A program made the translations under genes and the position numbers. The notes below the pieces were generated by a model, which made no database searches, was not told the DNA's origin, and was given only the letters and a program-made list of their open reading frames with translations. Below, piece by piece: positions 1-11,284 of a stretch of 64,000 nucleotides of DNA. The first letter of the stretch is position 1, and each line of letters begins with the position of its first letter. This stretch comes from Amylostereum areolatum (lineage: Eukaryota > Basidiomycota > Agaricomycetes > Russulales > Stereaceae): assembly GCA_012932865.1 (NCBI GenBank), contig SAXG01000088.1, positions 86,708 to 150,707 on the forward strand, in the 5' to 3' direction.

Positions 1-55
1 ACGACGCAAGGAAAGAGAACAGTGTATGATGGGGGAGGCGGTGGGAGTACACAAT

Positions 56-2557
56 TTACGCATCCTCAAACTCAATTGCCGCGATAGCCCCGGCAAAGAC
101 TGCATTTGGGGCAGGAGAAGATGTGCCAGCAGCTCTAGGCGGAGGTTAGTATGATTATATCACGGTAGTGTTGATTTGGACTTACGAGACCTCCGTGTAC
201 AGATTGAACATCATGCGGTGGTAGTGCTCTGGGCGAGTGGTCCTGATGTTCTCGAGAGTCGCAATGTGGCCGTTGTAGACGTCAAGGAATGCGTCGGAGG
301 AGAAATCGCCCCTCTGTTGCTGACCGGAACGGTGTTCATATAGAGATGCATAGACCTAGTATCCGAAAGATGTGTTAGTATTGCCGGTGAGATGCGAGAA
401 GTGTTACGTACCGCCGTGTACACGAGTGCAACAAGAGCTTGAGGGAGCTCAAGCTGATACTCGTTGGTGACAGAGTCGACGCGAAATGGAAACCATGGAC
501 GTTGCTGGTTCGCGAGGCCCCGCGCAAAAAGCAGACGGTTCATGATTGTGATGCCGATGGGATGGCGGTACGGCCAGCTACGGCGCACAGCTCCCGTCAA
601 ACCATCCTAGGTATCGTTAGTTGAAACTCGATAAGCTGACAATGTATGTAAATTACCGGCGAGTTGCGACGGAAAATATACGCATAGTCCAACAGTGCAG
701 CGGTCACCCTTTGTTCACAGTGCACTCCGTTCGGAAGTAGATTGAACATTGCCACGACGAGGCTATCACTGTGGTCCTTGACGGTCTTGCGGTAGAGTGC
801 GACACGAGCGGAAATCTATAACATGGTTAATCAGATCTTCACGATGAGCTGCAGGACGTACCAATGGAATGAGAGGTTCGAGATATGCCCCTTCTTGCAA
901 GACACGCCTATATATGTGACGGCAAACCTCCCGCAGTGATGCTGCAACAGTCAGAGCTTGCCGAGCAAACGAGGCAGCCAAGATGCCATCAGGAAAACTG
1001 TTGACGAAGTACAGATGGAGCATAAGCTGCATGAATGCGTCGCGAACCATCCGCTGAACAATGTCAGACTGATGCGAAAGGCGCATCCGTTGTCCTTGGG
1101 GCGGAAGGACCAGGTCGGTGTGTGGAGGGTGAGGCTCGTTGGGATCGGTAATTGTTGCGTCGGGAAGGCTGACAACACCAGCTCCTATAGGACCGTCGGC
1201 ATCAGATACATATCGGTCACCTACCAGACCCAGGATTCGCCACATGCGACTCTGAGAAAAGTTACCTCCAACGAGTCCGTCGGTATGTTGCAAAGGTTGT
1301 TGCGTGGCAGGCGCAGCGACCGGCGGCAGAGGCGTAGCATCCGGTTGAGGTGCAGAGGGAACAGTAGCACCATCTAAGATGATATAAGTAGAAAGAAACA
1401 AGGAGAGACGGATGTTACAGACCTGTCACAAGCTCGGGCATATCATCCTCTTGATGTTCAGAGGGGTTGGGCATTGTCTGATTGCCTGCCACGACTGCCG
1501 GGGGAGCCTGAGAAGTTGGAGCGGGTAGCAGTGCCAGACCTTCGGGAGTTCCGGTGGATATCGCGTGGAAGGACGGGGATGGAACCAAGGCGGAAAAGAC
1601 CGTCACCGCATGGATGTTCTGCGGCACAGGGGACTTGACAAGTGAGCGCATCCATTGAGGACGCTGTCATTGCGTGCATCAGTCCAATTTTGAGTGGAAG
1701 ATGCGCGAAATATGGGGCGCACCTCAAGATCCATAGCTTTCTGGAGGGCCCGGGAGTTCCCCTTGGCCATACAATGCATCTCCTCCATGTCGTCCGGCTC
1801 TGAGTTCTCGCCCTCCGTATCAGAGAGTGCGGGCAGGGAGCTGTCGTCGTCGTCGTCGACCTGTGTATCCCTCGAGGTAAGTAAACCGAATCCGAGAGTT
1901 GCAAGAAAACCCCGTACCTCGATAGCCGCAACCGGAACGTTGCCCGAGGCTGCCAATGTACGAGAAGGAGCTGGAGCCGTCTGGTCTGACCAGATCTTCA
2001 GTGGAGCCAGCGGCGGCGTGTCCTCGTCCAGGACGAGTGGAGGAACACGTCCTGGAAGATGAAAATTAGTTGGACGACGCGTCACTGCACCACAGCGTGA
2101 GAGATACGCACCTTTACGGGCTTTTGTCTTTTTGCTGGGTGGTTCGACTGCGTCCGCACTGCCAACAAGGTCAACGTTCGAGGTATGGGCCTTGCGCTTT
2201 TTTGCGGGGACAGGAGCAGTAGTGTCGGCTGAAATGTTATTCATATAGGTCAATGAGAATTGAGGAAAACGGCACCAAATGAACACGCACCGGGGGCCAC
2301 TGGCACAAGGACTGGTTCTGATGACACAATGGTAAGTCTCGTAGAATTCGTCTGTATGGTGCAAAACCTAACGCACCTGCTGGGTTAGAAGACGACTCAT
2401 TCGCATTCTGGAGTGCGAGCGCAGCGGCTTTGGTGCGAGCTCGGGTTGCTTTGGCTTTCTCGCCCCTGGTCAACGCCGGTGTGCTGGCAGCCTGTGTCGG
2501 GGATGTCGTGCGCTGTTGCGGCTTCGAAGTAGAGGTACGGGTTGTGCGTTTGCTCAT
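56..2557 (-). CDS. DUF6532-family protein carried by Plavaka copy 1
   Basis: I reconstruct eleven exons by comparison with the paralogue at 8434-10968. Exons 1-4 lie at about 2377-2557, 2291-2317, 2112-2228 and 1918-2051; the last is 56-134 after a 51-base intron. The N-terminus is basic (Thr/Arg/Ala-rich, then two KKRK-type patches that could be nuclear localisation signals). A strongly acidic Asp/Glu stretch follows. The C-terminal half, from about WRILGL onward, has the helical pattern of DUF6532, including a conserved VRRxxPYRHPIGI block. The function of DUF6532 is not known to me. Its divergent position next to a transposase in both elements suggests an element-encoded accessory protein. 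No frame break was found. Confidence 0.75.
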
Positions 2558-2815
2558 GGTGCCCGAGTACTAAGTCAGAGAATGAAGAGAAGTGGAAAAG
2601 AATGGGGAATTGGAGGGAGATGGAGAGTTGACTGTAAGTGAGCGTCAACTTATAAGCGCAACCCATTGAGCTGACATGTGCTCAAGGTAGATTTGGTTTA
2701 GAGATTTTGGATTTTAGAGGGTTCCTACGGTCGCGAGGCCATAGCCAGGGGCGAATGTGCATTCTTTCTCCTCAACTCCGACAACAACCTCGTTATCCAT
2801 TCTCACCACGTCACC

Positions 2816-5800
2816 ATGCCCAAAACAGCGTCAGAATCAACGAACACATGCCCTGGATGTGACAAGTCCTTTACCGGCAAGGGCCTTGCAAATCACTGGG
2901 CACAAACCCGTCGAGACGTCTGCCGTGCCGCTAGTCAGGCTCGTCGAGATACTGAATTTCTGGGCATTTTCTCTGGTCATCCTGGTGTACCCGGACCCCC
3001 TGCCAACGCAGTACACAAGGATGACAATGCATTTGAAGCCGAACAACATTTCACGGGCGACTATTTCGCCACTTCATATTCACCCGCCGATCTCGGAGTC
3101 TGGGACAGCGATGGCCCCTCTTCCAGCGCACATGGAGACCGTATGGATATTGACGCACCATCAGACCACCCCGACACATTTCTCGAAGGCCATCCTACCA
3201 TCCCCAGTCCAACCGATCAAGTTGACGATGAAGATGAGGATGATGACATGGTCCCCGGCCTTACCGACGACGCCGACTCGGATGAAGAGAATGACGCGCA
3301 AATCCTAGAAGCCCTCCGCCAGCACCACATTGAGTCGGATATCAACCCAAATGCCCCCCTGGTTCATGTGGAGGAGCCCGATACGGCTTGGGGTGGTGCA
3401 TCTCCCAACTCTGGGACTTCCGGCCGTCTTTTCACACCAGCGGAACGCCTCCATGTGGAAGGTCAGCTTTGGAAACATCCCATCATTCAGCATTTTCCGG
3501 GTGAAGGTGCCGGTGCCCCTCTCGACTGCACGCCCGCCGTGTCTCGCTACGAGGCACTGGGTTCGCATTTCGATGCTGGTGGTGAGGGCAACATATGGGC
3601 CCCGTTCAAATCCAAGATAGACTGGACCATGGCGTACTGGGCGAAGACCAGGGGTCCAACCTCGTCGGCCGTCTCGGAACTCTTCCAAATGGATGAGGTA
3701 TGTTTTCTGTTGGTTTTTGAGCTGCAATCGGCGAAACTGATCTTGTCTCTAGCTGCCTGAAAAACTTGGCCTCTCGTATCGAACCACTGCGCAGCTCAAC
3801 AAGATCATCGACGAGCAGCTTCCAGGTCGGCCCAAGTTTTCAATGGAAGAGATTCGGATCGGCGGCGAGACATTTGAGGTTTACATGCGCGACATCATAC
3901 CATGTGTCCGTGCGTTGTACGGTGATCCTGAGTTCGCAGAGCACCTTATGTTCGCGCCAGAGCGGCACTATCAAGATGAAGACATGACAATTCGCATTTT
4001 CGATGAGATGAACACAGGAAAGTGGTGGTGGAATGTTCAGGTCCGTCACCTCGTCCGTCGAAGAAGTAGCTGTAGATTCTAACCATGTTTATGTACAGTC
4101 CTCTATTGAAGCAATCCATCCAGGCGCAACTGTTGTCCCCCTTATCATCTCCTCCGACAAGACACAACTTACCATGTTCCGTGGCAAGTCAGCTTATCCG
4201 GTTTACATGACAATCGGAAACATTCCAAAAAGCATCCGCCGCAAACCGTCACGCCGCGCACAGGTTCTCGTGGGGTATCTGCCTACTGCGAAGCTTGAAC
4301 ACATCACCAACAAGGCAGCACGGCGCCGGGCAGTTGGGAATGTCTTTCATGAATGCATGCGAAGGATCCTCGCTCCCATCAAGGACTCCTCGGAGTGCGG
4401 TATCGCTATGGTTAGCGGGGACGGCGTTTGGCGGCGCTGCCACCTAATCTATGCTACGTTCGTCGGGGATTATCCCGAGCAAGTCCTCGTCACCTCAACA
4501 CTTTATGGTGACTGTCCGCGCTGTCCCGCTCGTCATAATGAGCTCGGCGACTACAACGATGACAGTGACTATCCATTTCGCTCTGTCGACGACGCTCTGG
4601 ATGTCTTCGAGCTGGCTGATGAAGAACCAGCCATATTCCATGCTGCGTGTCGCGACGCACGCTTTCGACCCATCTTCCACCCGTTCTGGGAGGATCTTCC
4701 TTATACCAACATCTTTGTCTCCTGTACCCCAGATATCCTCCATCAGTTGTATCAAGGCGTAGTCAAGCACGTTGTGGGCTGGGTTTCAGACCCGCAAGCA
4801 TTTGGACCCGACGAGATCGATGCCCGCTGCCGTCGCATGCCTCCCAATCACAACGCACACCTCTTCACCAAAGGAATCACCACGCTCTCGCGCATCTCTG
4901 GCACTGAACACAAGCATATGTGCCGCATTCTTTTGGGTCTCATTGCCGACCTCCCCCTTCCCGACGGCCGTAATCCTGCACGACTCATACGCGCAGTCAG
5001 AGGCCTCTTGGACTTTCTCTATCTTGCTCAGTACCCGTTGCATACCGACGCGACCCTGACCGCCATGGACGATGCTCTTCAGCGCTTCCACGACAACAAG
5101 GCTATTTTCATCGAGTTAGGGATCCGCACTGATTTCAACTTACCCAAGCTCCACGGTTTGCGTCACTACAGGTCCAGCATCGAGCTGTTCGGCACAACAG
5201 ACAATTACAACACGGAGCAAACGGAAAGGCTGCACATCGACTTCACGAAGGACGCGTACAGGTCCACCAACTGCAAAGATGAATACCCCCAGATGACAAC
5301 CTGGCTCGAACGGCGCGAGAAAGTTCAATCGCATGCTGCTTTTCTCCAGTGGCGCCTCGCTGGCAAACCCGCCGTCACCGCTGAACATGTACCCGAGGTC
5401 TTCCTACACACACACATTGAGATGACAAAACATGCCTCCGTCAAGTCCGTTTCTTTCAATATTCTCAGCGACGCGTACGGCGCCGTTGACTTCGGAGATG
5501 CTCTGGCCGCCTTCATTGTCAAACACAACTTCCCCCATCTCACACCTTCAGCTGCTCGTCACAAGGCAGACAATACACTCATTCCTACAACCTCCGTCGC
5601 CGTGTACCACAAGATCAAGTTTTGGAACCACGACGCGTTGCGGCGCGAAAACGGCGAAGATGACCGTGACGCTGCCCATGTTCGTCCTCAACGTTCGGAC
5701 AACCGTGGCCGGCCAATCCCTGGACGATTCGATACCGTGTTGGTTCGCACTGGTCACGATGGATCATCGAAGGGGGTTGTTGGTATGTACCTCTTGACGG

Positions 5801-6194
5801 TTCACCATGTTCCTTGCTCATATCCTGAGGTCCAGGACTTCGCGTGGCTCAGGTCCGTGTCGTGTTTCACCTCGCAACGAAGGTCGCAACCCAAGTCTTC
5901 GACGAATCGCGTCCGTCGCCCCCGCGGCATCTTGCATACGTCGAATGGTTTTCACCCTTCGCGGCCGAGCCAGAGGACGACACGCTCATGTACCGAGTCT
6001 CTCGGTCCATTCGCAACGGTCGACGCGAAGTGGAGATCATACCTGTGGAAGATATCCAACGTAGCGTGCAACTCTTCCCCCGATTTGGGGCAACGGCCCC
6101 GCGTCATTGGACGAGTTACAATGTGCTCGAGGAGTGTTCCAAGTTTCGAGTGAACCCCTTCCTCGAGCGGAACACGTACATGAAGGTATTTTGA
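2816..6194 (+). CDS. Plavaka-type transposase, copy 1
   Basis: Four exons (2816-3697, 3753-4040, 4099-5782, 5836-6194) join in frame to about 1,070 residues. The N-terminus has a zinc-finger-like CPGCDKSF...H...C motif at residues 12-36, likely DNA binding. An acidic linker follows. Then come the hallmark blocks of Plavaka transposases: IWAPFKSKIDWTMAYWAKT, ALYGDPEF, WWWNVQ, YPVYMTIGNI, and the core with HPFWEDLPY and CTPDILHQLYQGV. Near the end is LFPRFGATAPRHWTSYN. All three introns match copy 2 in position and phase. The reading frame is intact, so the element may encode an active enzyme, but activity is only inferred. The ATG was chosen because it aligns with copy 2. Confidence 0.88.
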
Positions 6195-6434
6195 CAAAAT
6201 AGCAAACAATAAAATATATTTGTATCATTCGGATGTCAGACAATGTATAGAGGCAGTCGGGGGACAGAAGGGACGACTATACGAGCGAGAATGGCGACGA
6301 CGAAGGGGGCCGCGTGAACTTGACAAGAAACTACGAAAGAAACTTAGAAGCGGTTAGATGGACTTCGAGCTTTTAGAGTGCTCGCGGCGGCTCTCTCTAA
6401 AGGTCGTCAAATTTTGACGCACCTTAGCATCACC

Positions 6435-6683
6435 TTAGGGGGGGAGGTTTTCCCTGATGTGAGCGTTGATGAAGTCTGCAGGGGGCTGAGGGCCGACGTA
6501 AAGACCGGCCATGTCGACATCGTGCATCTTGTACGCTTGTTTGGCGGGAGGGTTTTGTTGAATAGCGTGAGCTTGCGTCGCCCCAGGCTTGAAGCGCGGA
6601 GGTGTACGCTTGAGGTTCGCGCGGAGATCAGGTGCGACTGTGGACTGGACGGGAGTGACGTTGGCGGGTGCGGTGGCAGACAT
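6435..6683 (-). pseudogene. N-terminal fragment, possibly of a FunK1-type kinase
   Basis: A minus-strand frame starts at an ATG and gives 82 residues before a stop lying exactly at the inferred right end of Plavaka copy 1. The stretch GLYVGPQPPADFINAHI resembles the region just before the kinase domain in basidiomycete FunK1 proteins, where a VGPMPxxDFL-type motif is common. That resemblance is from memory and is short. The stop falls in the C-rich junction, so the frame may have continued into a host gene now displaced by the transposon to the left of the window. It could also be a small unrelated ORF. Confidence 0.3.
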
Positions 6684-7696
6684 GGTGAGAGTAGACTTAC
6701 AGATGATTGTGTCTCGAATAGTATTTATACTCGTGTAGCGCCTCAACTGTGAGGACGAATTTGGAAGAGAATGAGGATGGAGGATAATGGGAAGAGAGCA
6801 AGCGCGCCACCATGTTCATTTCAACTGGGCTCCCGGCCCCCGGCCCGCCATTGTTCCACTCAACGCACCATGCGCTCGGTCCACAGTGATAAGATCGATC
6901 CGACTCATCTGTCCCGAACGACCAAGCGTAATTCACTCACAGGAATTATAAGTTTGTTCACTTGATTTTCAGGTTTTGTTAGGCAAGTCCTTCTCCGATC
7001 TCATATCAAGTAAATGGCACTGGCATTCCCCGTGTCGATGCGGCGGATAAGTTGTGTGCATTGCGGCGTGCGCATACGAGCTACTATTTTACCGGCGCAC
7101 AATATCTCGACCCTCTTTTGATTTTGATGTATGTCAGTGTTTGAATGGTAGAAGTCGTTGATGCGGTACCGGTGACCTTCACCCACAAGTGGCAACCCCA
7201 CCTTCGCAGTATTATCCGGACTCACTCCAAGTATCCTCCTACTGTTTAATTTAACCTTTCTGTCAAAAACATTCAAGGCAACACTGACTCGGAGGGAATA
7301 AATCCGGGCTACGAGGAGTGTTACTGATTCACCAAGCCCCATTGTATCTATCTCCTTCGCTTTGCCGCATACCATCGGATAACGACCCGGTAGGAACGCT
7401 TGCGTGTAATATTTAGCGAGGCAACAACAACTGCTCCAGCCATTGTTCTTGTTTCGGTTTCCGGCAGCATTTGACCGAGCTCCCTGGATTACTTATAGAC
7501 ACCAGATGGCATTGTACTCATGTTGTCCCAACGCAACATATAAGCCGTGAGCTGGCTGCACGACGCGCCTTGGCGCAACCCATGAAGTGCATGTGCATGT
7601 CACGATTGATACAGCCAGAATGATCTACCATACATTGAGTGGGATGCTAAGGAGAGGCTAAAGAGACACGCTGACCTCCGGCCATACATGGAAGAC
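6684..7696. other. Intergenic, no gene recognised
   Basis: A minus-strand open frame at 7001-7375 (124 residues) has no motif I recognise and no splice-linked neighbours, so I do not call it. The rest holds no convincing coding exon. Confidence 0.6.
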
Positions 7697-8030
7697 TCAC
7701 GACAAAACCCCAGCCCTCTTCCAACCCTTCACCCATTGCAAGACCTGTTCATCGCCAAGAGCCTCCTTGCACTGCCTAAGCACCTCCGACACCATCTTCG
7801 CCTTCTCAGCATCAAGTCGCGGAACACCTATCGGTTCCCCGTCCTCTCCAGCGCTCGCCGCGTGGAAGAAATCAACAAGTCTAAGTGCCGGGTTGTGCCC
7901 AAACGCGTGTTCTTCAACGCCCTTCGCCACCTTCCGCGCGCGATCATCTGTAAAAACCTCTCGTGCGAATTGGATCTTTTTGGAGGATATTGGACCTAAA
8001 CGGCGAGTTAGAGGATTTGACGTGTTTAGG
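7697..8030 (-). pseudogene. Adenylating reductase, 3' fragment (C-terminus of the R domain)
   Basis: This stretch reads as the tail of a basidiomycete adenylating reductase: VFTDDRARKVAKGVEEHAF, then NPALRLVDFF, which is the usual 'NPALRL' block, and a final coiled GVL-S end. It is separated from the rest of its gene (14719-18705) by Plavaka copy 2. If the transposon and one copy of its GG target duplication are removed, the frame runs straight on from the 5' part. The fragment is open, so the gene end was probably functional before the insertion. An alternative reading is an intron here, since CTAAC followed by TTTAG precedes GTCC; the insertion would then be intronic at its downstream edge. 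Confidence 0.8.
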
Positions 8031-8040
8031 AAGGTCCTCT
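8031..8040 (+). repeat. Left terminal inverted repeat of Plavaka copy 2
   Basis: AAGGTCCTCT, perfect inverse of 14709-14718, preceded by the GG target duplication at 8029-8030. Confidence 0.75.
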
Positions 8041-8433
8041 TACTACTAGATCTAATTTAGCGGCTAATGGTTTCTCAAGACGGTACAATCTCGGTCCAGC
8101 CGCACACCAACAGTGGTCTCAAACTGATCTCAACAGCATCCAAGCATTTTCACAACATAGGTTTGGTTCACTTTTAGATACCGTTGTCCTGCCTTTGTCA
8201 CGGCTTTTGGGGCTTGCTCAGACACCATTAGAGAAACCGGGTATCCATTTTTCATACATTAGCACGAGGCACGGATTGTAAACTAAGCGTTAATGAATGA
8301 GCGGAGGGGGGGGATGAAGCTACGGATGCGAGGGGAAATAGAGCAGGAGCGAGAACCATTGTACACGAACACATATTACGAGAATCGACTAAAGCGGAAG
8401 TGAACGTAAGCGTAGCGGGAGGGGGACACACAT

Positions 8434-10968
8434 CTACTCATCATTATAGTCAATCAATGCAGCAGGAACACCGGGGGCGGGCAGCACCGACAAAGGGCCT
8501 GTTCTAGACAGATAAATGAGTGGAATGGATTGAAAAGCTAGGGAAACAACTTACAAAGCCGCCGTGTACAAACCGGACATGAAGCTGTGGTAGAACGGGG
8601 GGCGAGTGTTCTCCATCTCGTTCAAAGTGGCAATATGGCCACCGTACACATCCAGGTATGTCCCCGCCGAGAAATCGGACTTGACATGATGCCCGGATCG
8701 ACGCTCGTGCAGAGATGCGTAAACCTACACAAGGATAAGCAAAGGTTTATCATATTGAGATCAAAATGAGTCACTCACCGCTGTAAATGCCAGTGCAACC
8801 ATTGCCTTCGGGAGCTCGATGCGACGCTCGTTAGTTACCGAGTCAATTGTAAACGGGAGCCTATCGCGGAAGCCGTCCGGAATTCCCTTTGCGAAAATGG
8901 TCTGGTGAAGAATTGTGATCCCGATTGGGTGACGGTAAGGTTGACCACGGCGCACAGCCCCAGTCAACCCATCCTACAGTATGATACTATAAGTCAGTAG
9001 AAACCCACAGAGACATGACCAGTGAAAACACACCGGAGAGTTGCGACGGAATATGTAGTTATAATCCCGGACAGCGAAAGCTACTGCCGCTTGACTCTGC
9101 TCCCCTTCAGGAAGCAGGTTGTACATTCCGACGATGTGATTGTCGCTGGATTCCTTGAACTTCAAGCGAAAGATACCAATGCGAGCGATGGGCTAGTACA
9201 AAATGGTCTGAGAACCGTGCTGCCAGGAAAAATCCAAACTGACTTACCAAGGGAATGAGACGGTTGATGTACCCGGGTTCCTGGAGCAAACGGCGGTGCA
9301 TGTCGATACAGACATCGCGGAGAGACGCCGCTCGGATCAGTGCATTGCGCGAGAATGTCTCACTGAGCGTCGCATCGGGAAACCCGTGGACTAGAAGGAT
9401 CTCGTATATAATCTGAACGAAAGCGCCGCGGATTCCAAGTTGAACGATGTGCGATTGCACTCGAAGTGACATCCGCTGATGTGGGCCTCCCAGCACCAAG
9501 TTTGTATTCTCCGGAAACTCGCCTCCGACCGTTGCTGGTGGAAGGTTGATCACGCCGGCCGCTAGAGGACCTTCAGCATCAGAGACAAATTGGTCGCCTA
9601 TGAGACCTAAAATTCGCCAAAGGTATCTCTGGCGGACATTACCTCCAGTGGTATCTTCGTTAACTTGGACCTGCTCTCCGAGGGCAGCATCAACAGCTGT
9701 GACAGGAAGAGCCGTGGAAGGAGCCGTGGCAGGAGGAGGAGCCGTGGCGGCGGCGGCGGCAGCGGCAGCGGCAGCGGGTGGAGCGGCGGCAGCGGCGGCG
9801 GCAGCGGATGGAGCGGCGGCAGCGGTGGCAGAAGCAGCGGTAGTGGCAGCGGATGGGGCAGCGGCAGCGGTGGTGGCAGCGGCAGCGGATGGAACGGCGG
9901 CGGGGACAGAAACAGGAATGGGTGGAGGAAGAGGAGCCGAGACCGGGGCAACAGGAGGGACGGCGGACGGAGGAGAAGGAGCTGTGTTAGAAGTCGACGG
10001 TCCCGCAACGGCTTGAGGGGCATCGAGGCGACTCAGGCAAGGATCAATGGGAACGAAAGATGGGCTTGAAGACGCAGCCGAATTTGCACTGGAGAGCCAT
10101 GTAGGACGCTATAGTATCCGTTAGCATGCTGCACTTGAGGAGGTTAAGGACAACACATACCTCGAGGTTCACCTGACGCTGGAACTGCGTCGGGTTCGTC
10201 TTCGCCAACTCGTCCCCGTCGTCATCTTCGATCGCGTCAAAATCGTCTTCGGAGAGCGGCGAGAGGCCGTTATCGTCGTCATCGTCGTTTTCGTCCTACA
10301 AACAAATCCGTCAATCAGCAACTCGGAACCTGATACAAAGTGAAAGTTATGTACCTCAATCATGGCAACACCTGTGTGACCCGAGGTAACCGCCTTTGCC
10401 TTGCCTTTCGTCCCGTCCACGTAGAGCTTGAGTGCAACCGGTGGAAGCTCGTCCTCTTGAAGAACAAGCTGAGGAGCGCGCGCTAAAGAAAGTGGAACGA
10501 CAATGTCAGCCCGTGGGAACACACGCGATTGAACGCGAACGTACTCACACTTCCGAGTTTTTGACTTCTTCGCCGCTGGGCCATTGGCCTGAACACCTTT
10601 CCCCCCCTTTCGTTTCTTGCCCGCAGCTAAAGGAGGGAAGTGTGAGCGTCGGAAGACACCAACAAAGACAGCAATACAACATACCGGCAGTAACAGGCTC
10701 GGATGCAACATCTATTTCGGCCACGGCCCACGGAGCCAGCGGAAAAAAAATGGTAAGTGGTCTGTGATTCGATGGGAAAAGCTATTGACGTACCATCCAC
10801 AGGAGCTTGCTCTCGCTGTAATTGCGCTGCAGCGGCAGCCTTCGACGCCTTGGTGCGAGCACGAGTAGCAGCAGCCTTCTGCGCTGGCGAGAGTGCCGCG
10901 CTGGCGGTCCCAGAGGCCGAGGAAGTGTTGCGCTGCGACGTTCTCAATGTGCGTGACTGGTAACTCAT
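8434..10968 (-). CDS. DUF6532-family protein carried by Plavaka copy 2
   Basis: This is the paralogue of the gene at 56-2557. Exon 1 (10794-10968) and the 27-base exon 2 (10685-10711) have the same phases as in copy 1. The two copies differ in the middle, where copy 1 has one extra intron. The order is basic N-terminus, acidic DENDDDD stretch, a long Ala-rich linker coded by GC-rich triplet repeats, then the DUF6532 region with WRILGLIGDQF and VRRGQPYRHPIGI. A final small exon after a 51-base intron gives an acidic tail ending DYNDE, matching the acidic tail of copy 1 and confirming the 3' end. No frame break was seen. Function is unknown; it may help mobilise the element or regulate it. Confidence 0.78.
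9680..9910. repeat. GC-rich triplet repeats coding a poly-alanine linker
   Basis: Imperfect GCG/GCA/GCC triplet runs encode Ala-rich sequence with Pro, Ser and Thr between the acidic region and the DUF6532 domain of the copy 2 protein. Copy 1 has a shorter, non-repetitive linker here, so the tract expanded after the two elements diverged. Confidence 0.7.
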
Positions 10969-11284
10969 GCCGTTGACGGGGGGGACGGAAAAGAAAAAGA
11001 GGGGAGAAGGAAAGTGGGGAAGAGGAAGAAGAGCGAGGATGCCTGTCGACACGGCGAGGTGAGCGTACAAATATAAGTCCTGCGCCGTTTGCTGACATGG
11101 CCGTAGGTTTCGTAATAGTGCGGGCTCTGCGGAGCGTGAGCACTCTCACGTCTGGTGGGGTCTTGGTGAGTTTTAGACGGACTTGGTGAATTTAGGCGGC
11201 TGATTTCCTCCGCGCATAGTGAAATTGGATATAACGCACCCTTCTCTCCTCCACATCACGACCTCCAACACACGCTGTATCCTC

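Larger units (their letters stand above)
1..6437 (+). mobile_element. Plavaka-type DNA transposon, copy 1 (left end outside window)
   Basis: This unit holds a head-to-head gene pair, a DUF6532 protein on the minus strand and a Plavaka-type transposase on the plus strand, about 260 bp apart start to start. Copy 2 at 8031-14718 has the same arrangement. The left terminus is outside the window. The right terminus is inferred: about 240 bp after the transposase stop the sequence reads CATCACCTTA and then a G run, and the inverted form begins AAGGT like the mapped terminus of copy 2. The proteins of the two copies are clearly diverged, so these are two separate insertions of related elements, not a recent tandem duplication. 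Plavaka elements are cut-and-paste transposons of basidiomycetes, usually grouped near CACTA/EnSpm or KDZ. The right boundary is uncertain. Confidence 0.6.

Noticed and set aside
7001..7375. 124-residue minus-strand frame
   Set aside because: No motif, no paralogue in the window and no splice neighbours.
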